Assembly: GCF_002902965.1 (NCBI RefSeq)
Contig: NZ_CP026110.1
Location: forward strand, 36,134-100,133
Direction of reading: 5' to 3'
Source: Paraburkholderia hospita
GTDB taxonomy: Bacteria; Pseudomonadota; Gammaproteobacteria; Burkholderiales; Burkholderiaceae
Length of the DNA stretch: 64,000 nt
Part shown: piece by piece, positions 7,574-16,512 of the stretch
Position numbering within the stretch: position 1 is the stretch's first letter
How the letters are laid out: every line of letters begins with the position of its first letter
The notes under the pieces: model-generated
The model's input: only the letters and a program-made list of their open reading frames with translations
What the model was told of the DNA's origin: nothing
Databases searched by the model: none
Program-made: the position numbers and the translations under genes

Positions 7574-9790
7574 ATGTTGGCGAAAATCCCCGAGCGACGC
7601 CAAGACGGCAGGTCCGACTTCGGCGACCTGGTGGAGTACATCACCAACCGCGACGACGACCAGGAGAAACTAAGTGACGAGCTCGATCCAAGCGACCGAA
7701 GAAGACACCACCAAATTCTTGAGCGTGCTCGAGAACATCTCGCAGGAGCAGAAGACCATCTGCGCGCTGCTCGACGAACTAATTCTATTGATGCAGATGC
7801 CGTCCGAGTCCGTCTTGAAAGTGCTCGAAGGGCTGTTGCTGCCTATGGGGCAGAACATGGTCGATCTGACGAGCGAGTTGAAGACGCAGCTCGTGGACGA
7901 GGAGGCGTAGATGGCGATCAACATCAACGAAGCCTTGCCCGTGCTCGAAACCATCTACGAGCAGCAGCAAGCTATCTCCGACAGGCTCCGCAAGCTGATC
8001 GAGACTTTCAAGAGCGAGCCCGAGCCCGTCGAGCCAACCTTGCGTTTAATGCTGAGTCCGCTCAACGAAGGCATGGACGAGATGCATCAGATGTTGTCGC
8101 CGACCTCGGGCGACTCCTCGGCGAGCCCGAGCGAGTCGTAACGCCCAACGGCGTCGCATGCGAACATAACTGCCTGTCGCTGGCGACCGCTGCCGGCGAA
8201 ATGAATGCCGTCGCGGCACAGAATCCGCGGGTCAAGGACCCGGTGTATCACATCGTGCTGTCGTGGCCGTCGTCGGAATCGCCGACGGACGAGCAGGCTT
8301 TCGACTCTGGCAGGTACGCGCTCGCGGCTGTCGGCATGGCCGATCATCAGTACGTGTTCGCCGTGCATCGCGATACCGACAACGCACACCTGCACATTGC
8401 CGTGAATCGCGTCAATCCCGATACGTTCGCGGCGGTCTATCCGGAGCGGGACTATTTCAAGCTCGATCGCGCGATGCGCGAGCTCGAACTCCAGAACGGG
8501 TGGCAGCACGACAAAGGACCATACGCCGTGTTCGAGCGTAACGGCCAAGTCGTCATCGATTGGGCGAGCAAAGATCCCAGCACGAAGGGCAAGCGACCGA
8601 CGCCGGCGGCCGACATGGAGCGGCATGCCGATCAGGAAAGCCTGTTCACCTACGCGCGCGGCGAACCGCGCAAGGCGCTGCTGGCTGCGCTGAAGAACGA
8701 CCAGCTCACTTGGCGGCAACTGCACAACCTTCTCGCGAAATACGGTCTCGAACTGCGCGAGAAGGGGCAGGGCTTCGCGATCTTTGATCTGAACTCAGGC
8801 GACACCACGCCGATCAAGGCCAGTGACATGCACGAGGCGCTTGGCAGAACCAGGCTAGTCAAGCGCCTCGGCCCGTTCGAGCCGTCCGAGTCGACAACCG
8901 ACTCCGTTCTGACCTACGACAAGCATCGACCACTGAAACGCGATCCCAAGGTTCGCGAAGAGCGCCGGCAGGAGCGCGCAGAGGCTCGGCGCGAGCTGCG
9001 CGCGCGGTACGACGAGTACAAAAGCGGCTTCGTCTATCGCCGGCTTGACCCGACCGACGTCCGGGCCCGGTTCGCGGCGCTTCGGGCCGACGCGCGTCAG
9101 CGTCGCCTCGAGGTACGTCAAACAGTGACCGATCCAGCCGCCCGCAAGGCCCTGTACAGCGTGATCGCTTTCGAGACGCTGCGCGCACGCGATCGGCTTC
9201 AGCGGGAGATCCGCAACGAGCGCAAGGAATTGCGCGACGATCAGTCAAACCGACGCCAGCCATATCGTGAATGGGTCGAGCGTCAGGCGGCCACTGGCGA
9301 CGCAGCAGCTATCAGCCAACTGCGTGGCTTCACCTATAGCGAGAAACGGCGTGCGAAGGAGCTCGAGCGGGCGCTCGCCAACGACGGAGCGGACGGCATC
9401 GTTCATCCGGACGACGCTGATCCTACAGCGCGTGACATCGCGGAAGGGATCTATTTCCGCGTTCGTCGGGATGGAACGGTCGTGTACCGTGTCGACGACG
9501 GCCGCGACGCCTTCATCGACCTTGGCAGACGCATCGACGTGTTGGCGAAGGGCGCGGCAGACAACTCCGCGATCGCCGCAGCCCTGCACCTGGCCGCCGA
9601 GAAGTATGGCGGCACGTTCGAACTCACCGGCAGTGAGGAATTCAAGCGCCGGGCAATCGACATCATGCTCGAATACAAAATCGACGCCCGCCTCAAGGAT
9701 GCGGCTCAAGACGCGCTGCGTCGCTCCAGAGCTGCCGAGTTGGCGCGGGCAAGCCGCGACGCAAAGACTAGGCAACAACGCCGGAAATAG
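7574..9790 (+). CDS. MOBP-type conjugative relaxase (TraI/NikB-like) with C-terminal LPD7 domain, 738 aa
   Basis: Nicks oriT and carries the transferred strand into the recipient. N-terminal motif I MLAKIPERRQDGRSDFGDLVEY with catalytic Tyr22; motif III HRDTDNAHLH with metal-binding His265, His272 and His274. Residues about 35-185 are Arg/Ala/His-rich and overlap two small genes in another frame. Since Tyr22 and the His triad lie on either side, this stretch must be translated through. Residues about 620-715 form an LPD7-like domain (YGGTFELTGSEEFKRRAIDI), also found in the protein at 14068. It probably shares a transcript with mobC. Confidence 0.93.
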   Translation: MLAKIPERRQDGRSDFGDLVEYITNRDDDQEKLSDELDPSDRRRHHQILERAREHLAGAEDHLRAARRTNSIDADAVRVRLESARRAVAAYGAEHGRSDERVEDAARGRGGVDGDQHQRSLARARNHLRAAASYLRQAPQADRDFQERARARRANLAFNAESAQRRHGRDASDVVADLGRLLGEPERVVTPNGVACEHNCLSLATAAGEMNAVAAQNPRVKDPVYHIVLSWPSSESPTDEQAFDSGRYALAAVGMADHQYVFAVHRDTDNAHLHIAVNRVNPDTFAAVYPERDYFKLDRAMRELELQNGWQHDKGPYAVFERNGQVVIDWASKDPSTKGKRPTPAADMERHADQESLFTYARGEPRKALLAALKNDQLTWRQLHNLLAKYGLELREKGQGFAIFDLNSGDTTPIKASDMHEALGRTRLVKRLGPFEPSESTTDSVLTYDKHRPLKRDPKVREERRQERAEARRELRARYDEYKSGFVYRRLDPTDVRARFAALRADARQRRLEVRQTVTDPAARKALYSVIAFETLRARDRLQREIRNERKELRDDQSNRRQPYREWVERQAATGDAAAISQLRGFTYSEKRRAKELERALANDGADGIVHPDDADPTARDIAEGIYFRVRRDGTVVYRVDDGRDAFIDLGRRIDVLAKGAADNSAIAAALHLAAEKYGGTFELTGSEEFKRRAIDIMLEYKIDARLKDAAQDALRRSRAAELARASRDAKTRQQRRK
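7674..7910 (+). CDS. Nested small helical protein inside relaxase gene (MobB-like position), 78 aa
   Basis: Lies wholly within the relaxase gene in the +1 frame. GTG start with a strong ribosome-binding site (CAGGAG, 8 nt away). The product reads as a normal acidic helical protein (FLSVLENISQEQKTICALLD), whereas the relaxase frame here has the Arg/Ala bias of a shadow frame. It is paralogous to the next nested gene. IncQ plasmids also embed an accessory gene, mobB, within mobA in another frame, so a relaxosome role is likely. Sequence identity to MobB is not claimed. Confidence 0.65.
   Translation: MTSSIQATEEDTTKFLSVLENISQEQKTICALLDELILLMQMPSESVLKVLEGLLLPMGQNMVDLTSELKTQLVDEEA
7911..8141 (+). 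CDS. Second nested small helical protein inside relaxase gene, 76 aa
   Basis: ATG follows directly on the stop of the first nested gene (TAGATG) and has a near-perfect ribosome-binding site, GAGGAGG. The product (INEALPVLETIYEQQQAISD, then acidic with a Ser-rich tail) shares the pattern E-x-I-x3-Q-x2-I-x3-L-x2-LI and a following L-x3-L-x-P with its neighbour, so the two look like a tandem duplication. The relaxase frame shows a matching internal repeat (HLRAAR, HLRAAA). Probably a relaxosome accessory protein, by position. Confidence 0.65.
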   Translation: MAININEALPVLETIYEQQQAISDRLRKLIETFKSEPEPVEPTLRLMLSPLNEGMDEMHQMLSPTSGDSSASPSES

Positions 9791-9812
9791 CCCCTTTCAT
9801 TGCCCTCTTCGG

Positions 9813-9838
9813 TTTTGTATAGTAACCTTAATACGAAA
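9813..9838. promoter_or_regulatory. Transfer operator O2 (dotD-operon promoter)
   Basis: TTTTGTAT-N10-ATACGAAA, 20 bp before the DotD gene. TATAGT within it (9818-9823) can serve as -10 with TTTCAT as a weak -35 at 17 bp. Matches the eight-copy consensus. Confidence 0.65.
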
Positions 9839-9857
9839 TTTAAAAGGAGGGCCACCT

Positions 9858-10313
9858 ATGGCTATGCCGCGTTACACCCTTGCCGGTTTGCTGATCGGCC
9901 TCGCGCTCACTGGCTGCGCGACCCAGCCGAAGACCGACAACGCTCAAACCGAAATCGATCGCCAGATCCTCGACGCCTCGCAGAAGATCCAATCTGCGCA
10001 GGCCGACCTGTATCAGGCCGGTGCGCTGAATCAGGCGACCACGAAGTTGCCAGTGTCGATCGTCGACGATCAGCACCGCGTCACACTCTCGTGGCAGGGC
10101 GACGCCCTGCAGCTCCTGAACAAGCTCGCGCATGATCGCGGACTCGCGTTCTCGTTCATGGGCTTGCGCATGCCGCTGCCGGTCAACATCGACGTCAAGG
10201 ACGCGTCTTACGACGCCGTGATGCAGATGGTCCGGGCGCAGATCGGCTACCGCGCCGATGTCACGCAGTACCCGGATAAGCTGGTACTGCAATACAACCG
10301 TCCGCAGTCCTGA
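9858..10313 (+). CDS. dotD: DotD/TraH-like outer-membrane lipoprotein, 151 aa
   Basis: Lipoprotein of the type IVB secretion core, which with DotC and DotH builds the outer-membrane complex. Signal peptide with lipobox LTGC (Cys19 or so), an Asn/Asp/Gln-rich linker, and a C-terminal domain with VTLSWQGDALQLLNKLAH resembling a secretin N-domain. ATG 9858 is chosen for AAAGGAGGG just upstream; the longer open frame overlaps the relaxase gene. First gene of dotD-dotC-dotB-icmT, the same order as traH-I-J-K of IncI plasmids. Confidence 0.85.
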   Translation: MAMPRYTLAGLLIGLALTGCATQPKTDNAQTEIDRQILDASQKIQSAQADLYQAGALNQATTKLPVSIVDDQHRVTLSWQGDALQLLNKLAHDRGLAFSFMGLRMPLPVNIDVKDASYDAVMQMVRAQIGYRADVTQYPDKLVLQYNRPQS

Positions 10314-10328
10314 TACGGGGAGACGATC

Positions 10329-11354
10329 ATGAAGCGCTTTGTCGTCGCGGCGATCCCGCTCCTCGTGGCCAGCATGGCACATGCTGCCGAGACCCAAGCC
10401 CCGGCCGCCGCATCGGCCCAGCAGGCGCAAACGCCGGCAACAGCGTCCTCGGCATCGGCCCCGGTCGCTCAGGCGCCGGCTGCGCCGGCACCCGAAGCTC
10501 AGGCGTCGACGCCGGCACCTGAAGATCAGCCGGTCACGCTTGATTCGCTCCTGAATCCGCCGTCGAAGGCGACCACCGGCCTCACGGATCTGCGCATGCA
10601 GATGCTCACCGAAGCCGGCAAGACGGTAGGCTTCCGCGGCGGCATGGCCGCACGTGCGCGCGTACTTCGCGACGCGCTCAACGCACGCGCCGAGAACCTC
10701 GATACCATCTTCCAGTTCTCGCCGCTCATCAACCGCAACGGCACCATTCCTCCGGTTATCGTCGAGGCCCGCGAACTGTCGTCGTTCTCGCCCGACCAGA
10801 TTCGCACCGCGAATCGCGTCTACAAGATCGAGAAGGAAGAGCGCTTCGTCAGCGTTCCGCCGACGTGGCGAGACTACCTGTTTGTCGGGCTCCCGATGAA
10901 GGGCGGTGTCGATCTTCCGACCTTCGATACTCGGCCGCAGAACGGCAACGAAGAGGCTGTTTGGCGCGATGCAGTCAAGAACGGGTGGAGCGCAGGTGAA
11001 CAGCAGGCGGATGCGATCCTTGCCGCCAATTTCAACCGGCTCACGCGTGACTACACCGGCATGGTGCGGTACTCGACGCTCGTGCAGGAGGGCATGATCT
11101 CCACTACGCGCGTCGCTGAATCCCGTCAGACGGTCACTGGTGACGGCCGGCAACTCATGCTCGGCGATACCCTGCGCCGCGTGACGAGCAAGGCAACGTT
11201 CGAAACGAACCCGAACAAGTGGAGCCCAACCGTCAATCGCGGCGAACAGCCCGCGCCGAAGGTCGCACCAGTTCCGCAGTCGGGCACTGCGCCTGCTGCC
11301 AAACCACCGGCAACGCAGATCGAAGGCCGACCGCTTGGCGACGACGAGAAATGA
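10329..11354 (+). CDS. dotC: DotC/TraI-like type IVB secretion protein, 341 aa
   Basis: Outer-membrane core component needed to localise DotH. Sec signal peptide (cleavage after SMAHA, about residue 19) without an obvious lipobox. An Ala/Pro/Gln-rich linker to about residue 70 leads into the conserved DotC body, with TVGFRGGMAARARVLRDAL and the paired FVSVPPTWRDYLFVGL and WRDAVKNGWSAGEQQADAIL. Pro/Ala-rich tail. The linker and tail are longer than in Legionella DotC. Stop overlaps the DotB start. Confidence 0.88.
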   Translation: MKRFVVAAIPLLVASMAHAAETQAPAAASAQQAQTPATASSASAPVAQAPAAPAPEAQASTPAPEDQPVTLDSLLNPPSKATTGLTDLRMQMLTEAGKTVGFRGGMAARARVLRDALNARAENLDTIFQFSPLINRNGTIPPVIVEARELSSFSPDQIRTANRVYKIEKEERFVSVPPTWRDYLFVGLPMKGGVDLPTFDTRPQNGNEEAVWRDAVKNGWSAGEQQADAILAANFNRLTRDYTGMVRYSTLVQEGMISTTRVAESRQTVTGDGRQLMLGDTLRRVTSKATFETNPNKWSPTVNRGEQPAPKVAPVPQSGTAPAAKPPATQIEGRPLGDDEK

Positions 11355-12514
11355 GTGAACTCATCCAGTTCGAGCCCTACGATTTTCGGGGCGACGTGAC
11401 CGCGCATACTTTCAAGCACTTCTTGAAATATTGCTCGGATTATGGCGTTTCGGACATTCTCGTGCAGGGCGGCGATTACGCATGGGTCGAAATTCACGGT
11501 CGTCAGCGGCAGGCGAGCACCCACACGATCAAGCAGGGCCATCTATCCAGCCTGCTCAGTTCAGTGTGGCAGGCCGAGGTCGAGAACAATGTGCGTGGCG
11601 GTCACGGCGCGGACCGCTCATTGGAGCTCGCCGGGGAAGAGCTTGGCATCGAGCGCGGCAAGTTCCTTCGTTTCCGCTGCAACTTCATCCAGGGTCGCGT
11701 GGCACGGTTCGACATGGCCTACGCGATCACCATGCGCCTGATCCCGTTCGACTTGCCCGACATTACCAAGATGGGCATCGAGCAGGAGCTGTTTGAGGCG
11801 TTCTATCCCGGCATGGGCCTCGTTCTCGTCTGCGGCCCGACCGGCTCGGGCAAGACCACACTTCAATCCGGTGTCTACGGCTATGCCGGCATCTACATGC
11901 CGGACCGCAAGGTCATCACCTACGAAGATCCGATCGAATTCGTGCTCGGCGGTGCGCACTGGAAAGGCCCGCAGCCGCACCAAGCTCAAGTTGGTCGCGA
12001 CATCGAGAGTTTCGCCACTGGCCTGCGCAATGCCATGCGCCGCAAGCCGAGCATCATCGGCATCGGCGAAATGCGCGACCTTGAGACGATCGACGCTGCG
12101 ATCGAGGCTGGTCTGACCGGCCACTTGACCTACGGCACCATGCACACCGAGTCGTGCGCCGAGACGATCAACCGCGCGATTCAGGTCTATCCACCGCAAC
12201 AGCAGTCGGCCGTCGCTTCGCGTCTGCTCGGCTGCCTGCGTGTCATTGTCGTGCAGCGCCTGCTCAAGACAACTGACGGTAAGCGCGTTGCCGTTCGTGA
12301 GTTCGTGATATTCGATCGCGACTTCAAGAACGAGTTGCAAATGCAGCCTTACGACCAATGGGCACCGATAATCCGCGCACGTCTGGAGTCCCAAAAGGCG
12401 ACGCTGGACGATAAGGCTTGGGCTCTCTACGAGGCTGGCCGTATCGACAAGAGCGAATTCATCGAACTGGCCGGCCATAAAGCATTCCGTATCCGTTCGC
12501 AGGAGGCAGCATGA
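11351..12514 (+). CDS. dotB: DotB/TraJ-like hexameric secretion ATPase, 387 aa
   Basis: Cytoplasmic ATPase that docks on DotO to energise the channel, a PilT/VirB11 relative. Walker A is CGPTGSGKTT (Lys168), the Asp-box ITYEDPIEFVL, Walker B GIGEMRDLETID, and the His-box TGHLTYGTMHTES. The N-terminal PAS-like region contains SDILVQGG. Usual length for DotB is about 380. ATG 11351 overlaps the dotC stop (ATGA); the longer frame from 11219 is a shadow of dotC. Confidence 0.94.
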   Translation: MSELIQFEPYDFRGDVTAHTFKHFLKYCSDYGVSDILVQGGDYAWVEIHGRQRQASTHTIKQGHLSSLLSSVWQAEVENNVRGGHGADRSLELAGEELGIERGKFLRFRCNFIQGRVARFDMAYAITMRLIPFDLPDITKMGIEQELFEAFYPGMGLVLVCGPTGSGKTTLQSGVYGYAGIYMPDRKVITYEDPIEFVLGGAHWKGPQPHQAQVGRDIESFATGLRNAMRRKPSIIGIGEMRDLETIDAAIEAGLTGHLTYGTMHTESCAETINRAIQVYPPQQQSAVASRLLGCLRVIVVQRLLKTTDGKRVAVREFVIFDRDFKNELQMQPYDQWAPIIRARLESQKATLDDKAWALYEAGRIDKSEFIELAGHKAFRIRSQEAA

Positions 12515-12780
12515 GCATCTCCATCTGGCGCCACGCTTCGCAGACACCGACGTTGCTCGGCATTCCCTGCATCGCGTACATGCCCATCTTCGTTTGGCTG
12601 TTCCACATGCGTTGGTGGACCTTCTGGACCGCCGTGGGCGTGATCGTGTTCTTCGCCGTGCTGGCGAAGTTCGGCCTCACGTTCAAGGTCCTATGGCAGA
12701 AGTTCCTGCACCTGCTGCGCGGTTCGCGCATCTACGCCCGTCCGTGGTGGTATCGCAACCGCTTCCAGGATCACGAGTGA
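12511..12780 (+). CDS. icmT: IcmT/TraK-like small membrane protein, 89 aa
   Basis: Small inner-membrane protein of type IVB systems. Two hydrophobic segments (about 17-33 and 36-58) with the family-typical WWTFW between them, and a C-terminal RIYARPWWYRNRF motif. Length matches IcmT (about 86). Overlaps dotB by 4 nt and the next gene by 1 nt, so it is tightly coupled. Confidence 0.85.
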   Translation: MSISIWRHASQTPTLLGIPCIAYMPIFVWLFHMRWWTFWTAVGVIVFFAVLAKFGLTFKVLWQKFLHLLRGSRIYARPWWYRNRFQDHE

Positions 12781-13382
12781 TGCTCGAGCGAATCCGCATT
12801 TCCATTGCGCGTGCGAGCGAGATTCGCAACCTCGAGCGCCAAGTCGCAGCCTCGCCACGCGCGAAGGCGTGCAACATTCACCAGCTCGGCCACGATCGCG
12901 CCGTATGGCGCATCCCTGTACCAGGTCAGGCCGATCGTTACATGTCGGCATCCGCTGGCCACATCGGAAACGAGATGTTCGCGGTGCATGTCGACGCCGA
13001 CGCCTTCTACCTCGCATGGTTGCGCAGCGACGAGCAGTGCGTTCTGCGCTCGCAGATGCCGCGCGACTACAAGTATGCGTATGCGGTCGACGGATTCGCG
13101 CAAGGCAGTTCCAATCCGGTACCGCTCGCCGACGTCGGCGCATGGAACGACGAGCGCGGCCGCACGCACATCGGCTTCACCAACGGAATCACGCGGAGCT
13201 TCTGGCTCATCTCCAATGGCGCTCCCTCGTTTCCGGTGCAGGTCCACGGGCGCGAGTCGGCCGAGCTGCTGCATCGCACGGCCGGAGCGACCCAAGGGCC
13301 GATCTGCTACGCGGATTTGTTCGCACCCGCCGACCTGCGAAACGCGCCGAACCGATCGTCCAGCCGCGCGCCGCGGCCATGA
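12780..13382 (+). CDS. Unknown protein at the end of the dotDCB-icmT operon, 200 aa
   Basis: ATG at 12780 shares its first base with the icmT stop. No signal peptide or membrane segment. It reads as a compact globular domain with Trp/Tyr-rich strands (RAVWRIPVPGQADRYMSASA, SFWLISNGAPSFPVQVHG). The gene order would suggest a TraL-position transfer protein, but I do not recognise the family. A terminator follows. Confidence 0.7.
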   Translation: MLERIRISIARASEIRNLERQVAASPRAKACNIHQLGHDRAVWRIPVPGQADRYMSASAGHIGNEMFAVHVDADAFYLAWLRSDEQCVLRSQMPRDYKYAYAVDGFAQGSSNPVPLADVGAWNDERGRTHIGFTNGITRSFWLISNGAPSFPVQVHGRESAELLHRTAGATQGPICYADLFAPADLRNAPNRSSSRAPRP

Positions 13383-13432
13383 TGTCTCTCAGCCTCTAGC
13401 ACGGCCCTCGGATAACGCTAGAGGACTTCTCG

Positions 13433-13457
13433 CCGGCCCTTGTGGCCGGTTTTTTTT
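13433..13457 (+). terminator. Rho-independent terminator of the dotD-icmT operon
   Basis: Stem CCGGCC / GGCCGG with loop CTTGT, followed by eight T. An outer inverted repeat, CCTCTAGC / GCTAGAGG, lies just before it (13391-13424). Confidence 0.85.
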
Positions 13458-13497
13458 GCCCGGCAGAGGTCGCTCGCGCGCTGGCGCCGGGCAAAAG

Positions 13498-13521
13498 AAA
13501 AGGCCACCGAAGTGGCCTTTT
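13498..13521. terminator. Bidirectional terminator between convergent transfer units
   Basis: AAAAGGCCAC-CGAA-GTGGCCTTTT. With A and T runs on both sides it can stop transcription both ways, and it lies just after the stop of the minus-strand gene at 13543. Confidence 0.8.
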
Positions 13522-13542
13522 GGCAGGATCGCGATTGGATCG

Positions 13543-14031
13543 TCATTTCCAGATATTGCTCCAGAAGGCCGACGATTGCGACGACCCTGCACTGGTCTGC
13601 TGCAACGACGGGCCACTGATCTGCGGCACGCTGCCAACGATCTGGCCAGCGCCCGTGCCATTCACAGCACTGCTGACCTGGCCGTTGATGCCGTTCATCA
13701 CGCCGTTGATCTGGCCATTGACGTCACCGACGACGCCGTTGACCTGATCACTTGCGATCTGGCAGACCTTATTCTTGATCTGGTCGAAGATGTCAGAGAG
13801 GGACGGGAATTGCGGGGCGGTAAGCACCGAAGTGATACCGCCCACGCATTTTCCAAGAATGTCCGAGGAGGACCGTTCGCTTTGGGCAGTCTGCTGCGCA
13901 GCCTGTTTATCCCGATCGTAACCGCTCTGACTGCCTTGCGCAGCAGCGCTGCCGCTTCGGCAGGTCGCTGCCTGTACGCTGACAGCAGAGCACAGCAACA
14001 GCACGAATAACGCGCGTACATAGATTTTCAT
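13543..14031 (-). CDS. Secreted or periplasmic protein of unknown function, 162 aa
   Basis: Clear signal peptide (MKIYVRALFVLLLCSAVSVQA). The mature part contains Cys residues at about 24, 62 and 91 and a Gly/Asn/Val-rich run of short repeats (NGVVGDVNGQINGVMNGING) that would form a regular helix or beta structure. The tail is Ser-rich. It lies in a transfer region and may be a periplasmic or pilus-associated component, but the family is not recognised. Probably co-transcribed with the LPD7 gene upstream. Confidence 0.65.
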   Translation of the reverse strand: MKIYVRALFVLLLCSAVSVQAATCRSGSAAAQGSQSGYDRDKQAAQQTAQSERSSSDILGKCVGGITSVLTAPQFPSLSDIFDQIKNKVCQIASDQVNGVVGDVNGQINGVMNGINGQVSSAVNGTGAGQIVGSVPQISGPSLQQTSAGSSQSSAFWSNIWK

Positions 14032-14067
14032 GGCGATTCCCTCGATGGATTAACAGGCGGCACGGCG

Positions 14068-16512
14068 TCAAGCCTTAGCGCGCGAACTACGGCGTGCTTT
14101 TGGAGCGCCGGCCGCGTCCTCCTTTGCTTTGGCTGCCGGCGCCGTCGGTTTTGGGCTCGCTTCTCCCGGAGCCGCGCTGCTCTTGCTGTCGTCTTTCGGA
14201 CGCGCTTGACGCGCCTCCTGAAAGCCCAGCTTCCGGTGCAGCTCGTCGTCGACGTTCTTCGTGATCCGCGCTTTGATGACTTCGTTCCCGACGCTGAACA
14301 ACACTTCGTCGAAGTATACGGGTTTCCCGTCCGAGCGACGGTTCACGGCGTTACCGAACCCGAGTTCCTTCCAGTTCGTGTCGTCGCCATTGCCATGCGG
14401 CTCGACGAGCTTCAGGAAGTTCGGCTTGATCTCGCCGGTCTCGGGATCAGGATTCTTGCGCTCGTTCATGTGCGCGATCACCTGGTGCTTCTCGTCGCCG
14501 ACCTTGATGAAGCCCTGCAGATAGTCGCCGTTGCCCTTGAACAGCAGCGCCGTCGTGTCGAACTCGCCATTGTCGAGCTTGCGCACACCACGCAAGATCA
14601 ATTTCGGCTCGTTCTCTTTTGATGCCTGATTGTCACTCATAGCAGTTACCTCACTGTTAGACGATTTCGCGCTAACTTCACCATTGCCCATTGCGTCGCG
14701 CAGGCGCAATTCGGATTCCGAACCGGATACAAAGCCGGCCGGTTCAGATTTCATGTTCGCGAGATAGCCGTCGGCGTCCGCCGGCGGATCGCAAGGCTTC
14801 CCAGCCTTGTCGAACCAGTAAATGAGATCGGAGGAGGGCTGCGGCCCGAGTTGCTCGAGGTCGGTCTTGAGCTCGTCATCGCTCTTGGCCCACACCTGGA
14901 TCGCTTCGCGCTGCACGGACCACCAATCGAGCGCGCGCACGGGGAGCAGATCGGCCGCTAGGCGGCTCGCCGGCGCGTCATCCGGTGCATCTGACGACGA
15001 GGCCGTCACGGGCGCGTTTCCCGCTTCCTGATCGCCGTTAGCCGGCTTGCCAATGAGCGGCTTCGGTCCCGCCCCTTCCTGCGCTTCCGGCAGCTTCGGC
15101 TCCTCACCCGCGGCCTTCGCGAGCTCGCGGCGAAGCGCGTCCTGTTGCGGGTTCTTCAACGTCACGTCGACCTTATGCTTGAGCATGATCTCGATCGCGT
15201 GCCGCTGAAACGCCTCGCTACCCGTCAACTCGAACGAGCCGCCGTACTTCTCCTTCGCGAGCAGAATCGCGGCAAGGATCGCTTCTTCATCTTCATTCGC
15301 CTTGCTGGCCATCACGATCTGTTGACCGTGATCGATGAACGCCGGGCGCTCACTCACCATGTAGAGGACGCTGCCGTCCTTCTGAGCTTTGTACGTGACG
15401 TTTTCGAGCAGCTTGCTGATCGCCAGCTCGGGATCGAACGGTTTGTCGTCGGCGTCGCGGTCCTTGGCCTCGCCAGCGAAGCCGTCGGCTTCTTCCGCTG
15501 CCGGCAACGGCGACGCCGCGACCGGCGCAGCGGCAGGTGCGGTAGCTGCTGCTTGCATGGCCTCGTCGGTCTTCTCGGCGCTCGCGTTCTCCGGGCTGTC
15601 GCTCGCGAGCGACTTCGCTCGCGCGTGGGCGACAGCCAGCAGATCCTGCGTCTCTCGCAGCGCAAACGTATCGGCGTTCGCTGCTCTAAGGGCCTCGAGG
15701 CGCAGCTCCAAACCGAACGCATAGTGCTCGACCGCCTGACGACGTTCGAGAACATAGCTCGGTGCCGGATCGCCTTCATTGCCAGCTCGCAAGGCCAAAT
15801 CGGCGATCACTTCCTCGTGATTCGCCGACGCCCGCGACGCCTGATATGCCCGTTCGCCTTCGAAAGCCCGTTGGACTGCGCTTTCGGGAAAAGGGCAGGG
15901 CCGCGTCGTATCGACGCGCGCCATCGTCGTCGCGAGTTCGAGGGCCGCGCCTAGGTCGGCGCGATCACCGCCGAGATACACGCGATCGACAGCACGGCCG
16001 AGTCGTGCCCATTCGGCATCGGGGACACGCCCAGCATCTTTGAACGATTCAGCGATGCGCAGCGCTGCCTGTTGCTCGGCGAGAAGTGCCGCACGGCTAT
16101 CCACGTAGTCGCGCGCTTTCCGTTCTTCCTTCTCGGCGGACCTTCGATCGTTCTCAGCGGAGAGTGTCTTGACACGATCGACCATTTCTGCATCGATTGT
16201 CTGAAGAATTTCCGCATATGAAACGTTTGCGGAAATATTTTGAAAGATGTCATCGGCCGCAAGCTCGTGTCGATCACCTGGCATCGCATGCCAGGCGGTC
16301 ATGTCAGCGACGGCCCAATGTCGCACGAAGTCGGATGCGAGGGCCTCCGATTCTTTCGTCTTACGGACCGTGATAAGCCAATCTCGATACGCAATAGACC
16401 GTTGCCCAATCGAGCCCTCGGGCGACACTTGAGAACCCGTTCCTGGACTGACCAAGCGCTCGTAAACCGCTTGGCGGAATTGCTGCATAACTGCGTCAGA
16501 CTCAGCGCTCAT
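14068..16512 (-). CDS. LPD7-domain protein, 814 aa, likely transfer-associated
   Basis: Large soluble charged protein. A helical N-terminal region of about 300 residues is followed by an Ala/Pro linker, then an LPD7-like domain (about 360-460; KEKYGGSFELTGSEAFQRHA) closely similar to the relaxase C-terminal domain. After another linker comes a distinct C-terminal domain (about 630-770) and an Ala/Lys-rich basic tail. LPD domains occur in multi-domain proteins of phages and conjugative elements that may be delivered with DNA. Starts at ATG 16512, downstream of operator O3. Function unknown; a relaxosome or co-transferred protein is plausible. Confidence 0.75.
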   Translation of the reverse strand: MSAESDAVMQQFRQAVYERLVSPGTGSQVSPEGSIGQRSIAYRDWLITVRKTKESEALASDFVRHWAVADMTAWHAMPGDRHELAADDIFQNISANVSYAEILQTIDAEMVDRVKTLSAENDRRSAEKEERKARDYVDSRAALLAEQQAALRIAESFKDAGRVPDAEWARLGRAVDRVYLGGDRADLGAALELATTMARVDTTRPCPFPESAVQRAFEGERAYQASRASANHEEVIADLALRAGNEGDPAPSYVLERRQAVEHYAFGLELRLEALRAANADTFALRETQDLLAVAHARAKSLASDSPENASAEKTDEAMQAAATAPAAAPVAASPLPAAEEADGFAGEAKDRDADDKPFDPELAISKLLENVTYKAQKDGSVLYMVSERPAFIDHGQQIVMASKANEDEEAILAAILLAKEKYGGSFELTGSEAFQRHAIEIMLKHKVDVTLKNPQQDALRRELAKAAGEEPKLPEAQEGAGPKPLIGKPANGDQEAGNAPVTASSSDAPDDAPASRLAADLLPVRALDWWSVQREAIQVWAKSDDELKTDLEQLGPQPSSDLIYWFDKAGKPCDPPADADGYLANMKSEPAGFVSGSESELRLRDAMGNGEVSAKSSNSEVTAMSDNQASKENEPKLILRGVRKLDNGEFDTTALLFKGNGDYLQGFIKVGDEKHQVIAHMNERKNPDPETGEIKPNFLKLVEPHGNGDDTNWKELGFGNAVNRRSDGKPVYFDEVLFSVGNEVIKARITKNVDDELHRKLGFQEARQARPKDDSKSSAAPGEASPKPTAPAAKAKEDAAGAPKARRSSRAKA

